DNA of 64,000 bases from Takakia lepidozioides (taxonomy: Eukaryota; Streptophyta; Takakiopsida; Takakiales; Takakiaceae): NCBI GenBank assembly GCA_030704615.1, contig CM060731.1, positions 10,850,001 to 10,914,000 of the forward strand, given 5' to 3'. A program made the translations under genes and the position numbers. Position 1 is the stretch's first letter, and each line of letters starts with the position of its first letter. Of this stretch, positions 20,033 to 33,139 are shown piece by piece. Under the pieces are notes generated by a model that saw only the letters and a list, made by a program, of their open reading frames with translations, was not told where the DNA came from and ran no database searches.

Positions 20033-21271
20033 TATATTTTTTTTGCCTCATTGTAGGAACACTTGTTGGCATATCTATGACTGGTCGTAATTTTTATTGT
20101 TTTATTTTTATTTATTTTACTATGGAACAGGGCTATTAAAATTAAAATTAAAAAAAAAAAAAAAACAGGGACAGAGGCCTTGGAAATATATTAGAAGAAG
20201 TGGAATAAAGAACCACCCTGGCCCGTGAAGGCTTACAGCCACCCTAGTGACAAAATATTGATTATTCATGACCATCCAAAATTTACAATTTTTTTTGTGT
20301 TTTCCAGTGAATGCCACAATTGGTCCCATGTACTCGAAAATCTTTGTTAGCTATCTTTGTTGTAATTTCCAAGGGAATGGGCATATCCGCCCTACACCTG
20401 AGTGCCGGTCAACAAGCCTTGCAATGTGACCCTGGGCACTCAACCCATTTTGGGTTTCAGTTTCAATCTTGGATTGATCAGAATCTTCTCAATCTCTCCC
20501 CCCAACTTATTGCATGGCAGGGAGCCTCTGCAGAATATAAGTGGTGATCCCGGCCGTTGGTTATTTCTAGTTAATGTGCGACACGGATGGATAGTCAGGA
20601 ATCCACCACAAACCGTCGATTTACAGAGAATGTAAGGCTGAGATTGAGCACAGATTCAACAGCCCAGTTTCAGCCGACGCACATGTTTCAACAACTTCGA
20701 AGGGCAGTTACGGCCACACAATCCCACCCGTGCGCTTTGTAGCCACACATTCCGTCCAAAACTGCAAGGCTCGGGATCCCCGCCTTGAGCCGGCTCCTCT
20801 AGTTACATGCTCCCGCGCCGGGCACTTCCGGTTTCCGGGCTACGGCGACCCCATTTAGCCGGTCTCCCAGTGGTCGTAGATGAAGACGGGGGTCGAGGCG
20901 GGAAAGGGACCGGCAATTACCGGTCATAATATTCGCAAAGTAGCGGAAGAGGAAGGGAGGGGCACCACACAAGCTGTCCGTCTTGATTGCTCGATTAAGA
21001 GTCTATAGTGTTGAATCTGTGAAGGTGGAAGGGATGTACAAACCGAACAGTGTAAATCTATGGGCATCTGGCATGGAAATGCTTTCCGGTTTGAGAATCG
21101 CTGCGTATTTCACTCCAAATGTCACCATCTACAGTACGCTGATGAAATTTCTGTAGCACCGACGTAAATTGAGAAGCGCTTGTTGACTATTACTGGAATT
21201 CGGCAGTTTCAGGGACGCAGCAAGGAGGTTTTCTTTCCCTCAGCCGGCACCGGTTGCTCAACATTGTAGCA
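20033..21271 (+). promoter_or_regulatory. GPI upstream region, GC-rich from about 20.65 kb
   Basis: After a poly-A stretch at 20,140-20,166 the sequence becomes GC-rich between about 20,650 and 20,960 (GGCTCGGGATCCCCGCCTTG, CGGCACTTCCGGTTTCCGGG), then returns to average composition up to the GPI start codon. This would hold the promoter and 5' untranslated region of the plus-strand GPI gene. I see no convincing TATA box at a fixed distance, so the transcription start is not assigned. Confidence 0.4.
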
Positions 21272-24200
21272 ATGGCGTGTCTGTCTATCCGCATGTCCGC
21301 TACCTACCCCTCCCTTGGCCATTCTGGATCACATTGTCTATCGTCTTCTTCCTCCGACAGCTCATATGTAACATGTCCGAGATTGGCTGCAATCTGTAAC
21401 CCCTTCAGTAAGAAGAGCCTCTCTCTGGCTTCAAACATTCTTGTTTCTCGCTCTCCTTGTTCTAGATCAGCTCTGCCTCCTCTGTATGCAATCACAAGCA
21501 AAGCATCTGAGGGTTTCGTAAGCACGGCATTGAAGAAAGAGACACAATTGGAGACAGAACCAATCTTATTATGGAACAGGTACCTGGATTGGTTGTACCA
21601 GCACAAGGAATTAGGGCTGTATCTCGATGTAAGTCGGGTTGGATTCACACAAGACTTTTACGAGGCCATGGAACCACGGTTTGAGCATGCATTTCGAGCC
21701 ATGGCAGACCTTGAGGCCGGCGCGATTTCCAACCCTGACGAGGGACGCATGGTGGGACACTACTGGCTGCGGAAGCCCGAGCTGGCCCCTACCCCCTACC
21801 TGCAAAAGATAATTGTCGACACACTGACTGCTGTCCAACAATTTGCTGCTGATGTTATCAGCGGAAAGGTGACACATCATAATCTCTGGACCAATTCACG
21901 TTGTACATTTAATGGGCCAGATACTCCCAATCAAAGAAATTGATCGATTGAATACAGGAGGTCCTCAATTTACTCTGATTTATTTCAATTACAGATGATC
22001 TTAATAAGATGTAATACCTGCTCCAAGAAGTCTTGGAACTGTATCTTGCAAGCCTCAGTAGGCAACATGCTCATTACGATGGACCTGTAAGGCAAGGAAT
22101 ATTATGAGGGTCTCATTGAGTTGTACAGAGACCAATCACATCACTTAGATATAATTCAAACCTCGCGAAATTCATGACGGGATCTAAGCTTTATAAAACT
22201 TTACCCGTGGTACATTCCTTTCCCATGAATTGCAGTTGATGTCATCTAGCTGGTCTCTATGACCTAGATGCTGTTCAGGTTTCTCCAGCAACGTGATGCT
22301 AGTGTTAATTCGTCGTTTTCCTATATAAGCGTGAAGAAAAGCATGAATGCCTTTGATAAAGTGAAGCATAAACAGAGGAGGACTACACAGTTTGGCGGAG
22401 GGAAAGGGTCCAGCAGTAATTGTTCAGATTAGGCCCAAATACAGCCCTGGATTACAGCTGACCATTTGTTAAGCATTATATGGTTCTCTTTGAAGTGTCC
22501 ATTCTGGATGACATGCTCTGTGTTATGTTGGATGTTCAGATCAAACCACCTCCCTGTCCTGTAGACCGTTTCACCCAAGTCCTGTCTGTTGGGATTGGAG
22601 GCTCTGCCTTGGGTCCCCAATTTGTCGCGGAGGCTTTGGCCCCTGATAATCCACCTTTGAAGGTATGTTCATCTTCTTCAGTCCTGGCACCTTTTCCCAC
22701 AAAAATGGTGAAAGAAGACAGACAGGCAGAGAAGCACTACACCAGGAGGGGACTCAGGGTCATGTGGAGAAAATAAGAATAAAAATACATTTATTATGGC
22801 TTTTAGGGGGGCCATTGCCGGTGAAACACTCAGTAGGACTAAAACAAGGGAGGAATGGAATATATTGATCATCAACTTTTAGTCGAGTTTGGATAGAACA
22901 GAGGGGGAATGGGTGCAGGCCAGCATGTCAGCGTGGGTGCAATTTTTCCATGGCAAGTCCTGTTAATTGTCTGAACATGTGTGGTAGTGAGCACAAATCA
23001 GTAGCAATGACTCACTGTAAGAGGAGAATCACCTGCTGGGTTTTAACTGGGTGGGTTGGGGACAATATTTGAGGCCATGCGCCACTGGAAAGGTGTCACT
23101 GATCAGTCCTTAAAGGACCAAAATTGATATCTTTTGCAATGCCAAAATCAGCACCAAAATCTGTTGCTGATACTCTAAACAGCAAAACCCATTCTATTTT
23201 GTTGATGAATCTCTGCTTGGGGCACAGATACGCTTCATTGACAACACAGATCCAGCAGGTATTGACCATCAGATTGCTCAGCTTGGGCCGGAGCTTTCTT
23301 CAACCCTTGTTGTCGTGATCTCAAAGGTGTGTCTTCATTCAATTTTTCTGCGCCGCTTTTAATCTCCTTTCCTGCTTGTGTAGAGGGACTAAATGTGTGC
23401 TCCCTAAGCATAAGATGAGACAATGATAAACTCGTAAAGGTAGCATCCTTTCTCTTTCTCTCTCTCTCCCTCTCTCAGAACTGTGTTTATCTGTCTGTTC
23501 TCCTTCCTCCATGTTGAGAATGTATGTGGTGGAAGCTTTTTGGAAACAGACAATAACCTTTTCCAGTAATTTGTGGCGTTTCTGTAGAGTGGGGGAACAC
23601 CAGAGACACGCAATGGCTTGTTGGAGGTGCAGAAGGCCTTTCGTGACAAGGGCCTTGACTTTGCAAAGCAGGTTGGGGCACCATGACTGCTGAGATATGC
23701 TTCAGTGTCTCATTTATAAAAATCACACTAGTGATGAAAAGTAACTTCCACCTGCTCCATGAAATTTTTGAAGTTGTCGAATGTCATCTTGTGGGTTGTG
23801 TTTTGTGCCAGCTGGTAGGTAGCTTTGCCAGTAGCCTTTGTAAACTTTGCTTGGAAGGTTTATGGTGCTTTGTACAGCTAGCAAATAATTTGGAATTTCG
23901 CCTGGAGCTGTAAAGTGTTTCTTCTACAGAGATGTTGAATCTCTTTCAAAAGATTTCTATTAATCCAGACCTTTACAGGGTGTGGCCATTACACAAGAGA
24001 ACTCTTTGCTTGACAACACTGCTAAACTTGAGGGCTGGCTGGCGAGGTTCCCCATGTTCGATTGGGTGGGGGGTCGCACATCGGAGATGTCTGCTGTTGG
24101 ATTGCTCCCTGCTGCACTTCAGGTGATTTGTAGGTTTGAATTCAGTATATGGATTTTGTCAACCTAAAACAAGATGGAAGACAGGTTCTGAGTGGCCTCA

Positions 24201-27200
24201 CTTGTAGGACCCACTGGAAAATGTAGTTCTGGTTTAGAAACTTTTGCCTAACTCTGGGAATTGCTTTTCTTGGCAAGGGTATCAACATCAAAGAAATGTT
24301 GGAAGGTGCTACTGTCATGGACGAAGCCACAAGAGTACCCTCAGTTAGTGTCTCTCTGACTCTGTCTCCTCTTCTCTTTGTACATCGTCTTCCTACTGTC
24401 TTCTGTTGGCCATATTTATGGTGGAGAAATCTCCTTTCTTTTTTCTTTATATATTGATCAATTGCTTCTTTTCGGGGACAGATTTGTGGTCTAAGGTTGA
24501 TCAGGCTCTCTCTAGAAGTTACTGCCTTGTCACTACACCTTTCTGAGGCTTAGATCATTTTGCAGATCAAGGAAAATCCAGCAGCGCTTCTGGCATTGTG
24601 CTGGTATTGGGCCACTGATGGAGTTGGGGCTAAGGTAAGAGGTGTGAAAATCACATAATCCGTGTGTATAGTATGGGGTTGTCTACTTTGAACCTTCAGT
24701 TGGCATGTCTGAAAATGTGATAAGTTTGGTTGTAGGTGAAAGAACAAGTAGAAGTAGAAGAGCCCCCAGAAAATAAACTTACTACACACACAGGAGGCCA
24801 AGAGGGACTACGGGACAGTAGAAATACCAGAAAACTGAATGAGCTTGTCAAGAAAACAATATTCAAATTCAGACATGTGAGTGGATTCAAGAGTCAAAAT
24901 CTCTTTGATTTGCTCACGGATTCTTAACTTGCTCAGGATATGGTGGTGTTACCCTACAAAGACAGCTTGCTGCTGTTCAGCCGCTACTTGCAGCAGCTAG
25001 TGATGGAGTCAATAGGCAAGGAATTTGATTTGGATGGAAACAAGGTAACTCAATGCCAATCATCTCAGAATTGTTTCATATGCATATTCTCACTCACTGG
25101 TGTCGGAGACTCGTTGATCAAACTGCTGTTGCCTAGAGTTCACGTGTTAGCTCCATCATTGTTCGGTCCTACCGGATGCCATTACAAGTGGTGCCCACAA
25201 TGGCATAGTTTGGTTCTTAATGAAGCCTTTTCTCCCTCGCTTTCTGGGTGCAATCTTGACTTGTCTATCAAAGAAATGTTACAATTATATACTTGTATGA
25301 ATATGTTTTTGTATACATGAACGCATTTGCATAACTTGATTCTATGAACATTGTACCCTGTTTGCACATAAGTGGATCTGAGTGAATGGGTCTGTTTGCA
25401 GGTCAATCAAGGGCTCTCTGTTTATGGAAATAAAGGGAGCACCGACCAGCATGCGTAAGTCTCTGAGCATCTCTTGATCAAAGCTGAATGTCTCCCATAC
25501 AACAGACATTTGTAGGAACCTCTGTTTTCTTGGCCTCTATTGCCATGGGGACGTGCAGGGTGCACTGGTCTGTAAAGTTGCCATTCAAATATTTCGTAGT
25601 TGCAAATCTGGAGCATTGCCATCTTCCAGTCAATGCTCTTTTTATCAAGGTGGTAGTTTGTCTCACGTGTGAGCCTCAGCTTAGCTTGACCTGAAGGTTT
25701 CGTGGCAGTTTGAGCTAGCATACATCTCAAAATCAGTACTGTACTCTGTTTTGGTGATAAATGTGACATTTTCTAGTGTGGATGATTTTGATGTGTAATG
25801 TATATGTATGATACTATATCCTTAGTCTTGTCTAACCTTGACTACTAGAGAAACCAGGGCACAGAAAATGAGAGACCTGTGTGAGAGAGAGCAAGTGGGA
25901 GAGAAGATATGACATGGGTTAGAGGCTGCAGATACATTCAACAGCTAAGAGAAGGGGTCCCCAACTTCTTTGCCACTTTCATAGAGGTTCTACGGGACAG
26001 GCCCCCAGGTCAAGACTGGGAACTGGAGCCAGGTGTGACATGCGGCGATTACTTGTTTGGTATGCTTCAGGTAATCCAGCATACTTCACTCTTCTTGTCT
26101 TCTTCAATTTTCAAGGGAATCCAATTATTGTATTGATTTCCTGGTAACGAACCTGCTTTGACACATCATCTGCTAGGAGCCCAAGTCAATCATTAGTGCA
26201 GTTATAATTTGATGTGTGATTTGGGCGAGTTTTTAGTGTTTGGCCAAGGAAGTTTGTCCACAGGTATGATCAGGTAATTGAACAGTGGTTCATTGGAAGT
26301 CAGACATGTGGGTAATCGACCCGCCCAAAGTTTCCTAGTGACAGCTCATGCAAAAATAGCATGCTCATGTTATCCATCATGAAAAGGGGCTGAATTTGAT
26401 GATGGTAATTTCTTCTGGCAACTGATATTGGAATATTGTGTTGGACAGGGTACAAGATCAGCTTTATATTCAAATAAGAGAGAGTCAATCACTTTGACAG
26501 TGCAGGAGGTGAACACCCAAACTGTTGGAGCCATGATTGCACTCTATGAGCGGGCGGTTGGGCTGTATGCCAGCCTTGTCAACATTAATGCCTACCACCA
26601 ACCTGGTAACACATCTCTCTTTCACTGTTCTAGTATGAGGTGAATGGTGATCATTGTCAGCAAGTTTTCATCAACCATGTGTGTCCCTACGTGCGTCTTG
26701 GCCAAACTTTTGTATCCTCATGGGTGAAAACCATTGACAGACTCTGGTAGATTAGTATAGTACGGAGATTAGTAGGTACATTGCAATCAATACAAGGAAG
26801 ATCCCCAGGGACAATGGACACATACCTATTCCAGTATCTACAAATGCACATTTTGTGCACACACATGGGACATCGTAATATGCAATCATTCAATGTGTAA
26901 TACATATTTGTATTGATCAGGGAGGGTGTGGGTCTCCCTTTGTTCATAGGTGTGGAGGCAGGTAAGAAGGCAGCTGCCGAGGTGCTGGCCCTTCAGAAGA
27001 GAGTTCTTACTGTGCTAAATGATGCCAGGTTCAATTCAACCAGCTTTTTATCTTTTGTCGAAATCCCCAAGTAATACGACAATGGTCAGTTTGGCAATAA
27101 TGATTATTTAATGTGGGCTAGTAAAGTGTCATTCTTCAGCCCATCAAATACAAAATTGCAGGCGTCAACAAAACTCCAGTATCCTGGTCTTGGTTCCACC

Positions 27201-27857
27201 CCTTAGTTCAATTGACAACAATGGCTCAAGATGCATTGTACTCTAGATGTATAGGAGACAAGGGATGAATCACCACACAACGATGTAGAGGATTCAAGTT
27301 TGCAACATGACAGTTCAAGTGTTTCTACATTTTCAATTGCTACTCTAGATATTTTTTTTTAGTTCTTTATTGGTGCATGCAGCTGTAAAGATCCGGTGGA
27401 GCCTTTGACTTTGGAACAAATTGCACAGCGCTGTCAAGCTCCCAAGCAGGTATGGCAGCAGCTCTTTCTGTTTCATTTTCTGTCTCTCTTGCTCCTCCTT
27501 TCCCTTTCTGCTTTGTCCATCCGCGGATGTAATAAAGTACCATTTCATTTCATTTTCTTTACGTTGCTTATTGATGAAAAGTCCACAACAAGCTTGGGAT
27601 GGTTTGTACCCTGTGAGGCAAGATCATATCATATCATATCATATCATATCAATAATTTGGAGAACATGCCGACCAGTACATCTTGCTCTCTTTCTCTCAA
27701 ACATTGGTTTGGGTGTGTGTAGGTGGAGATGATACACAAGATAGTTGCACATATGGCAGCAAATGATCGTGCAGTTTTTGCCGAGGGCAGTTGTGGAACC
27801 CCAAGAAATGCCACAATCTATACGGGGGAGTGTTCTGTTGAAGACTTGTATGACTAG
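21272..27857 (+). CDS. PGI1: Glucose-6-phosphate isomerase, plastid type, 14 exons
   Basis: The enzyme interconverts glucose-6-phosphate and fructose-6-phosphate, feeding starch synthesis in plastids. Exons by eye: 21,272-21,868; 22,540-22,662; 23,228-23,326; 23,588-23,671; 23,979-24,122; 24,278-24,343; 24,566-24,634; 24,937-25,044; 25,402-25,454; 25,932-26,070; 26,449-26,605; 26,950-27,028; 27,383-27,449; 27,723-27,857. They sum to 1,920 bases, 639 codons plus TAG, with all GT-AG borders and phases consistent. Motifs: [56 protein letters not shown] (active-site His), [13 protein letters not shown]. The roughly 85-residue Ser/Arg-rich N-terminus before [14 protein letters not shown] fits a transit peptide. 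The ATG at 21,272 is the first in frame. No lesions were seen. Confidence 0.95.
27624..27652 (+). repeat. ATATC microsatellite in GPI intron 13
   Basis: About five tandem copies of CATAT/ATATC lie inside the last intron of the GPI gene. It is a simple sequence repeat with no expected function. Confidence 0.9.
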
Positions 27858-28762
27858 ACATCGAATCTAGAAACCCCATGTTCTTCATTTCACAATCCTC
27901 TATCCCAGATGAACAAAGTACTTCATTAGAGCCACAACTAGGCTCACTCTGTCTGGAGAGCTTTGATTGTTTTGTGTAGTGGCTTTGGCACCCATAAATT
28001 TCTTTCTTTGTATCCAATGTTGTCCTAGGATGCACAAGCACATAGAGGTGGATGTTGTGAATGTCTTTTGAACTGTGCAGAGTACGTACCATGTAATTGG
28101 CCACACCCTCTCGCGCTCAATGACACATTTGAGCATCTTTGCCAAGAAGCACTTGCATGTCTACCAGTGTGCTTGAACTGAGCTACCTGTTTAAGACACA
28201 GCTTATAATAGGAGAAGGGCTGCATCTCAAGGCAGTGCAGTCTTTGTATGCAGAATTAGCCTCTTTTCGCCTGCATCCCCATTCACAATGGATCCATGAT
28301 GAACTATCCTAACTGCTCTGTCAGGAATGCTATCATAAGCATATTTGACCAATTATGACCTAACATGCTACCGTGCAACTGTGAATGGTTGAAAGAAAGC
28401 TACAATTGCAGGCAAGGGGCCTGTAGTCCAGGAAGAAGGTGTGCCGCCTCAAAGCATAAATTAATATTGAACTCTGGACATTCAACAAGCCTCTTGCACA
28501 AACATTTTCTACTAGGTTGCTAGGATCACTTCAGCACATAATTCTCGATTATGGCAGCACAGAAAATGGATAATAGCTAACTTTCAAGTTTCCAAAGAAT
28601 TTCTGGACGAACCGTCCAATCCTTTATTTGCTGATGAAAATTTGAAGGAAACCTACTGTCTTTCGAGCTGTTCCTCTTCCCACCTACACTTTTAAGCACT
28701 TTGGCTGCTGTGTCCACTCCCTCTACCCCTTCCAATCTTTACCTTCCCATGCTTTGATAAAT
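27858..28762. other. Convergent intergenic region between GPI and PUX
   Basis: GPI (+) and PUX (-) converge here, so this holds both 3' untranslated regions. Open frames up to 135 codons on the minus strand have no recognisable motif. No RNA gene or element terminus was recognised. Confidence 0.4.
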
Positions 28763-30971
28763 CTAGGCCTTCTGAATGACAACAGAATTAATGAGGCCTG
28801 CCCCCTCTACTGTCTGTTTGGAGTCAGTCAGCTGCTTTGGGGGGAACCCCATGGTTTGTAACTGGTATGGACCAGAGCTTCCAGGCCTGGCAGCATCAAT
28901 GAAGCTCCGAATGTCTGCAATAGTATGGGTATGATTGAAGCGTGCCACCATGCGGGTTCCATCCGAGAGCCGTAGCTGTGTACACAAAAATCCATGAATG
29001 GTTTTGATTACAACACATGCAAATATTTCCAAGAGACTAAGGGACAAAACATGGGGCTAGACAAGTGGATGAAGGAAGAACTATACTTAAGAGAGAGAGA
29101 ATGTACTCATGAGAGGTTTGCCATAGCCTTGTGGCCATAAGTCCCGTGCCCAGTTTGAGAGAGAGAATGTACTCATAAGACGTTGTTTGCCGTAGCCTTG
29201 TGGCCATTGACCATGAAACTCTACACTATTTCTGTATGTTATCTTCTTTTCCCAAATTTTCCCTCAGGCAGCAGGAGCCTGGATAGAACCTCTTAATCAT
29301 CACCGCTTGGATTACCATTGTCAGAGAAACGGCCTTCTAATAGTTTTTAAAACAAGTGGATACCTGTATTGAAGTCGAGGGTTTTGCATCATCAACTACT
29401 AAACCCTGAAATGGTTGATTCGCAGCTTCGAGCGTCACTGGGATGGTGACGCTGCTGACTTCCCCAGGAGCTGCTGTTTGACTTGTGCTGCCTAGAGTGC
29501 GCCCGCTTCCTTGGAATGCAACATACTTGGGCTCTGGAGGGGCCTGGCCAAAAACATACAATCACACAGCATATATTCTCCCTTAGAAGGTTATACACCC
29601 TAGGACTGGCAGGGGCTCCAACGTCACACACGTAGTCTATTCATTACAATCAATACATCTCTACAATCTTTTTGGGTGACAACCTCTCAACCCGCACAGC
29701 TAGGATAGAAATTTGAGATGATAGTTGGACATAGAAGCTCCGTCGACACATAATGGCCGCCCATAGAGCTGATGCTTTAGGGTACAAGCATACCTGCCAC
29801 TCTTCATCCTTCTTGACAAGATTGACATGGACTGGAGTATTACGATCAACTGGTTCCAACTCTCGCGGACACTCTGTCTTATTGATGCTCTGCATGTGCA
29901 AACACACACCCCCAACCCCATGTCACCGAAACAGCCTAAGAGTCACAGCTTGGCGATCTTGAAAGTAAGGGAAGGGGAGAGAGATATAGGGAGAGTAAGT
30001 TACATCTAAGAACGGTGCATTGGCAGGATCATCCAGCCTCCGGAGTGGACCATCGTCAACAGTGAACCCATTCCTCCAAAAGGTAATAGTGTGGAAGACA
30101 GGCTCAGGGGTAGGGCGAAGTCCAGTCCCTGCTGCTGCTGCTGCCGCTGGAGTTTCCTCTGGCTGCCGGGGCTCCCCAGAAAGAATACGCCCAGTTCCAC
30201 CAAAACTTCGGTTGCTAGAGGTTCCGACTGCCCTTGGGGGTTCCGGCCCTTCGCGCGCACCGGACTGCCGCACACGATCAAATATTGCATCCACATCTCG
30301 ACTTCCTCTCGAAGGATCTTGAACCATCATACCACTGTCACAGTGAAGATCCACACAAATTATGGTTGATGCCGTGGCAAACACGGTGCAATCCCCAAAT
30401 CACAACTTCAATTTGCAAGTTGCATCGTATAATCAGTTGATACTAGATTCCTTCATTTTACTCCCAAATTCAATGGCAACCCTCACCAGCCTTGCCAGAC
30501 GTGGATTCAAGGGGCTTACCTCTTCTCACCGCCAGTATAATACTCCTGGGGCCCATCCGAGTCGCTGTCCGAATCGGGATGCCGGTTCAAATCAGAGAGA
30601 GTTGTAATCCCTCCACGCGCAGCACTGTTCTTCCTTCCCGCCCCTTTATCCTTGCTCTTAGGTTTACTGGCAAATGATCCAACCCTTTGAGTAGAACCAG
30701 ATGACGGTGGAATCCCCCAGCCAAGAGGACCGCCCAACCCTCCTGGCGCCACAGGAGCTGCAGATGGAGCACTCGTATGCTCGTCCTCTGCATCATAATC
30801 AGTTGGAAGAGGCTCAGTGACGGTCTCTGCTCCCCCCTCAGTCTCAAAGAAGGAATGGATTGCAGAATCCAGTTGCCAGTTGGAGCTTTCTAAGAAAAAT
30901 CTGGCCTGATCTGTTGAAGCTGCTGTGATTCCACAGAACTGAGCAACGGCTTCTTCATTCTTTTCGTCCAT
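28763..30971 (-). CDS. PUX-type UBA-SEP-UBX protein (p47/Shp1-like Cdc48 cofactor)
   Basis: Such proteins bind the hexameric ATPase CDC48/p97 through UBX and SEP domains and ubiquitin through UBA. Five exons on the minus strand: 30,971-30,520; 30,334-30,004; 29,889-29,794; 29,543-29,364; 28,975-28,763. Together they make 1,272 bases, 423 residues plus TAG, with matching phases. UBA is about residues 5-45 ([20 protein letters not shown]), the SEP domain follows [20 protein letters not shown], and UBX runs from [15 protein letters not shown] to NSVVIQKA. It contains GFPPK, the plant PUX3/4/5 variant of the FPR loop. Length equals plant PUX3-5 proteins. The start is the first in-frame ATG, just before the UBA domain. 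No lesion was seen. Confidence 0.93.
29093..29210 (+). repeat. Roughly 65-bp tandem duplication in PUX intron
   Basis: Two adjacent copies begin GAGAGAGAATGTACTCAT and contain CCTTGTGGCCAT. The second is about 64 bases downstream. They lie in the intron between the last two PUX exons. Confidence 0.7.
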
Positions 30972-31242
30972 AGCTCGGTAGCAATCAATCTTCCTCAAAC
31001 CCTATCTTTTCTCCACAGCTTGAGAAGCAAATCCAGCTATCTACTCTCAATAAATCTTCCAGAAATTTCTATGTAAAGATCTCATGCCCCACATGCAGAA
31101 CCGTCTAGCCTACCCACCACGCCCGCTTTAGAGACTACAAAATATATTTACATACAAAAAGACAAAGTAATTTTTTTTTCTTTTGTTTTTTTTTTTTTTA
31201 ACAGAACGGGGGGATTGTAGCCCTGATAAATTTTATTAATGA

Positions 31243-31486
31243 TATTCTGTTTTTTTTTTTTGAAAGGAAACCTGGGAGCGACTGCTCACCCTCGAGGAGG
31301 GGGAAAATTTGACCCCCTTTCAGATAAGCCATTAGGCACACAGGTGGGAAATGTCACCCCCAGACCAATTGGTCACGAACAATCCACACACCAGGCAGGG
31401 CAGCGGGTTTGAACCCTGAACCACCAGGGCGATACCAACCGTGCACTTACCAGCTGAGCTACCAGCCGATGTGCTATTCTGTTTTT
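31243..31486 (-). mobile_element. tRNA-derived SINE, family A, copy 1, with 12-bp target duplication
   Basis: Read on the minus strand the head has a Pol III A-box (TGGTAGCTCAGCTGGTAAG) and B-box (GGGTTCAAACCC). The body ends CGCTCCCAGGTTTCCTTTC and then an A-run. Both sides carry TATTCTGTTTTT, at 31,243-31,254 and 31,475-31,486, an exact 12-base target site duplication. A second copy with the same head and the same 3' body lies at 59,203-59,430. SINEs are copied by LINE machinery and encode no protein. Confidence 0.85.
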
Positions 31487-31651
31487 CTCTTGGAGAGGTT
31501 TTTACTATTTGAGATCTTATTTTGACTTTTTTAAATGTTTGGATGTTTTCTGTTATACTCATAGGGACAGCACCTTTGACAGACTTATGTCAGACCCTAA
31601 TCAGGCCCTAATCAGGCCTACTCCCACCACCTGACACCTGTACCCTAACTA

Positions 31652-32259
31652 CAGTTAAACCTGGATAAATGTTATGCTCCAAGAGTAGGAACTCTATAAC
31701 AATTAGGCAGTTATATCAAATAACAGTAAAATAGGTCGAAATTTCATAACATAACAATTAGAAATTTAACATTAAAACAGGTCCTTCAGATGTAAGATAA
31801 CATTTAGAGAGAGGGCAGAAGGGCTGAAGGTGTCATCACTTAGTGCTTAACCTACTATTCTCTGTTCCCGTAAACATTCGCAGTACCCTACTAGGAGGTT
31901 CTCGAGGCCCCCCCAAACCCTAACATGCAGCGGTTAGGGTTCTCTTGGCCATTTCAATATTGACATGGCCATCTCAAATGCCCATCTCAAAATTGAAATG
32001 GCCATCTCAATACTTCAAATGCCCATTTCAATACTGAATCTGAACTTGAATACTAGTACCATTTCTATTTTATTATTATTATTTAATTAAATATAAAAAT
32101 TACAGAGGTGTCTTAACAAAGAGGAGAGTAGGTATTCAATAACAAATAACAAATAACACTCTTTTTGTCATTCTTAGTGTATATTTTTACAGAGCAAAAA
32201 ACCATAACATTTAGGATGATATAACAAAAAAAGATGTAACATTTATCCAGGTTTGATTG
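31652..32259. mobile_element. pogo/Emigrant-like MITE, about 608 bp, TA target site
   Basis: The left end CAGTTAAACCTGGATAAATG and the right end (inverted) CAATCAAACCTGGATAAATG match over a perfect 18-base core and are flanked by TA on each side. The ends resemble those of plant Emigrant/Lemi pogo-type elements (CAGTAAAACC family). Subterminal sequence contains ATATCAAATAACA and related AT-rich repeats. No transposase frame is present, so it is non-autonomous. Confidence 0.75.
31940..32045 (+). repeat. GGCCATCTCAA short repeats inside the MITE
   Basis: The motif (G/T)GCCCATTTCAA or GGCCATCTCAA recurs about six times in 100 bases with 15 to 25 base spacing. It lies within the pogo-like MITE and may be an internal expansion. 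Confidence 0.65.
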
Positions 32260-32349
32260 TACCCAAATTGGCCTCAACCATCCCCTATTTAATAGGTATC
32301 ACCTTCTTGCCTTCTTTTCTTGGACCCCTTCATTTCTTGAAATCCCTCT

Positions 32350-32610
32350 ACATAAGCCCCCCACTCTAATTCCTGGACCACTCTAGAATGAACAAGGCCC
32401 ACCCAAACTTGGGGGGCTTATTTATCAAAGCAAATCATGTCTTGTATAAGAGACCCTTCTCCTGCATGAAGAACCATGATATTTTTCTTTTGGTAACGTA
32501 TTTTGTCAGCATGGCAAGGACCTCATGGGAGGGGAGCGGAAGGTACAGTGCAATCTTCTGCCCTATAAACGACCTGAAAATAAACTAAAAAAAATATCAT
32601 GGTTCTTTAC
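32350..32610. repeat. Nested short inverted repeats
   Basis: Two inverted pairs are visible. ATAAGCCCCCC (32,352-32,362) pairs with GGGGGGCTTA (32,411-32,420). GAACCATGATATTTTT (about 32,470) pairs with AAAAATATCATGGTTC (about 32,590). They could be remains of a foldback element. Confidence 0.45.
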
Positions 32611-32879
32611 ATAGAGAGGACAAACTACCCGCGGTTGCCTCAGGAACCGAAAACACAAAGCAATGATGCTAACAAAATACTACCAACAAGGCGAGTGCAA
32701 CAATAGCCTCAGTTTATGTTTTTGTCCAACTCTGGAGGAGAGAGGGCAAAAGGCCAACCCCCAACAATTGGGAAGGTGGATGGCTGAGGAGAACTTTGGG
32801 TGTGGAGGATGTCGCGCCAAGGGGGCGGTACCACACCATCACCATTGCACAAATCGACTGTAGGTTTACTTCAGAACAT

Positions 32880-33075
32880 TGGGTGTTTAGATGTAAATCT
32901 CATTAGGTTCCATTGCTACTTTTCTATCCGTTGGGGGTCACAAAGACAAACATGGGCAGAGCCCCAATTCCAAGGCAGAGATAGACAGCTCACAAGGGTT
33001 TGAACTTCAAACCCATATCCACAGGCCAACACACAGGGGTGTCTTACCCACCGGGCCACAACCCCATTGTGTCAT
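32880..33075 (-). mobile_element. Possible tRNA-derived SINE of a second family
   Basis: On the minus strand an A-box-like GTGGCCCGGTGGGTAAGAC is followed by a B-box-like GGGTTTGAAGTTCAAACCC, then about 120 bases of body. No target duplication or A-tail could be set. The call rests on the two promoter boxes only. Confidence 0.4.
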
Positions 33076-33139
33076 TTTTCATTTTTCATTTGTTTTTAGT
33101 TTTACTAAAAGTTGTGAATTGCCTTCCAACATGAAGGTA

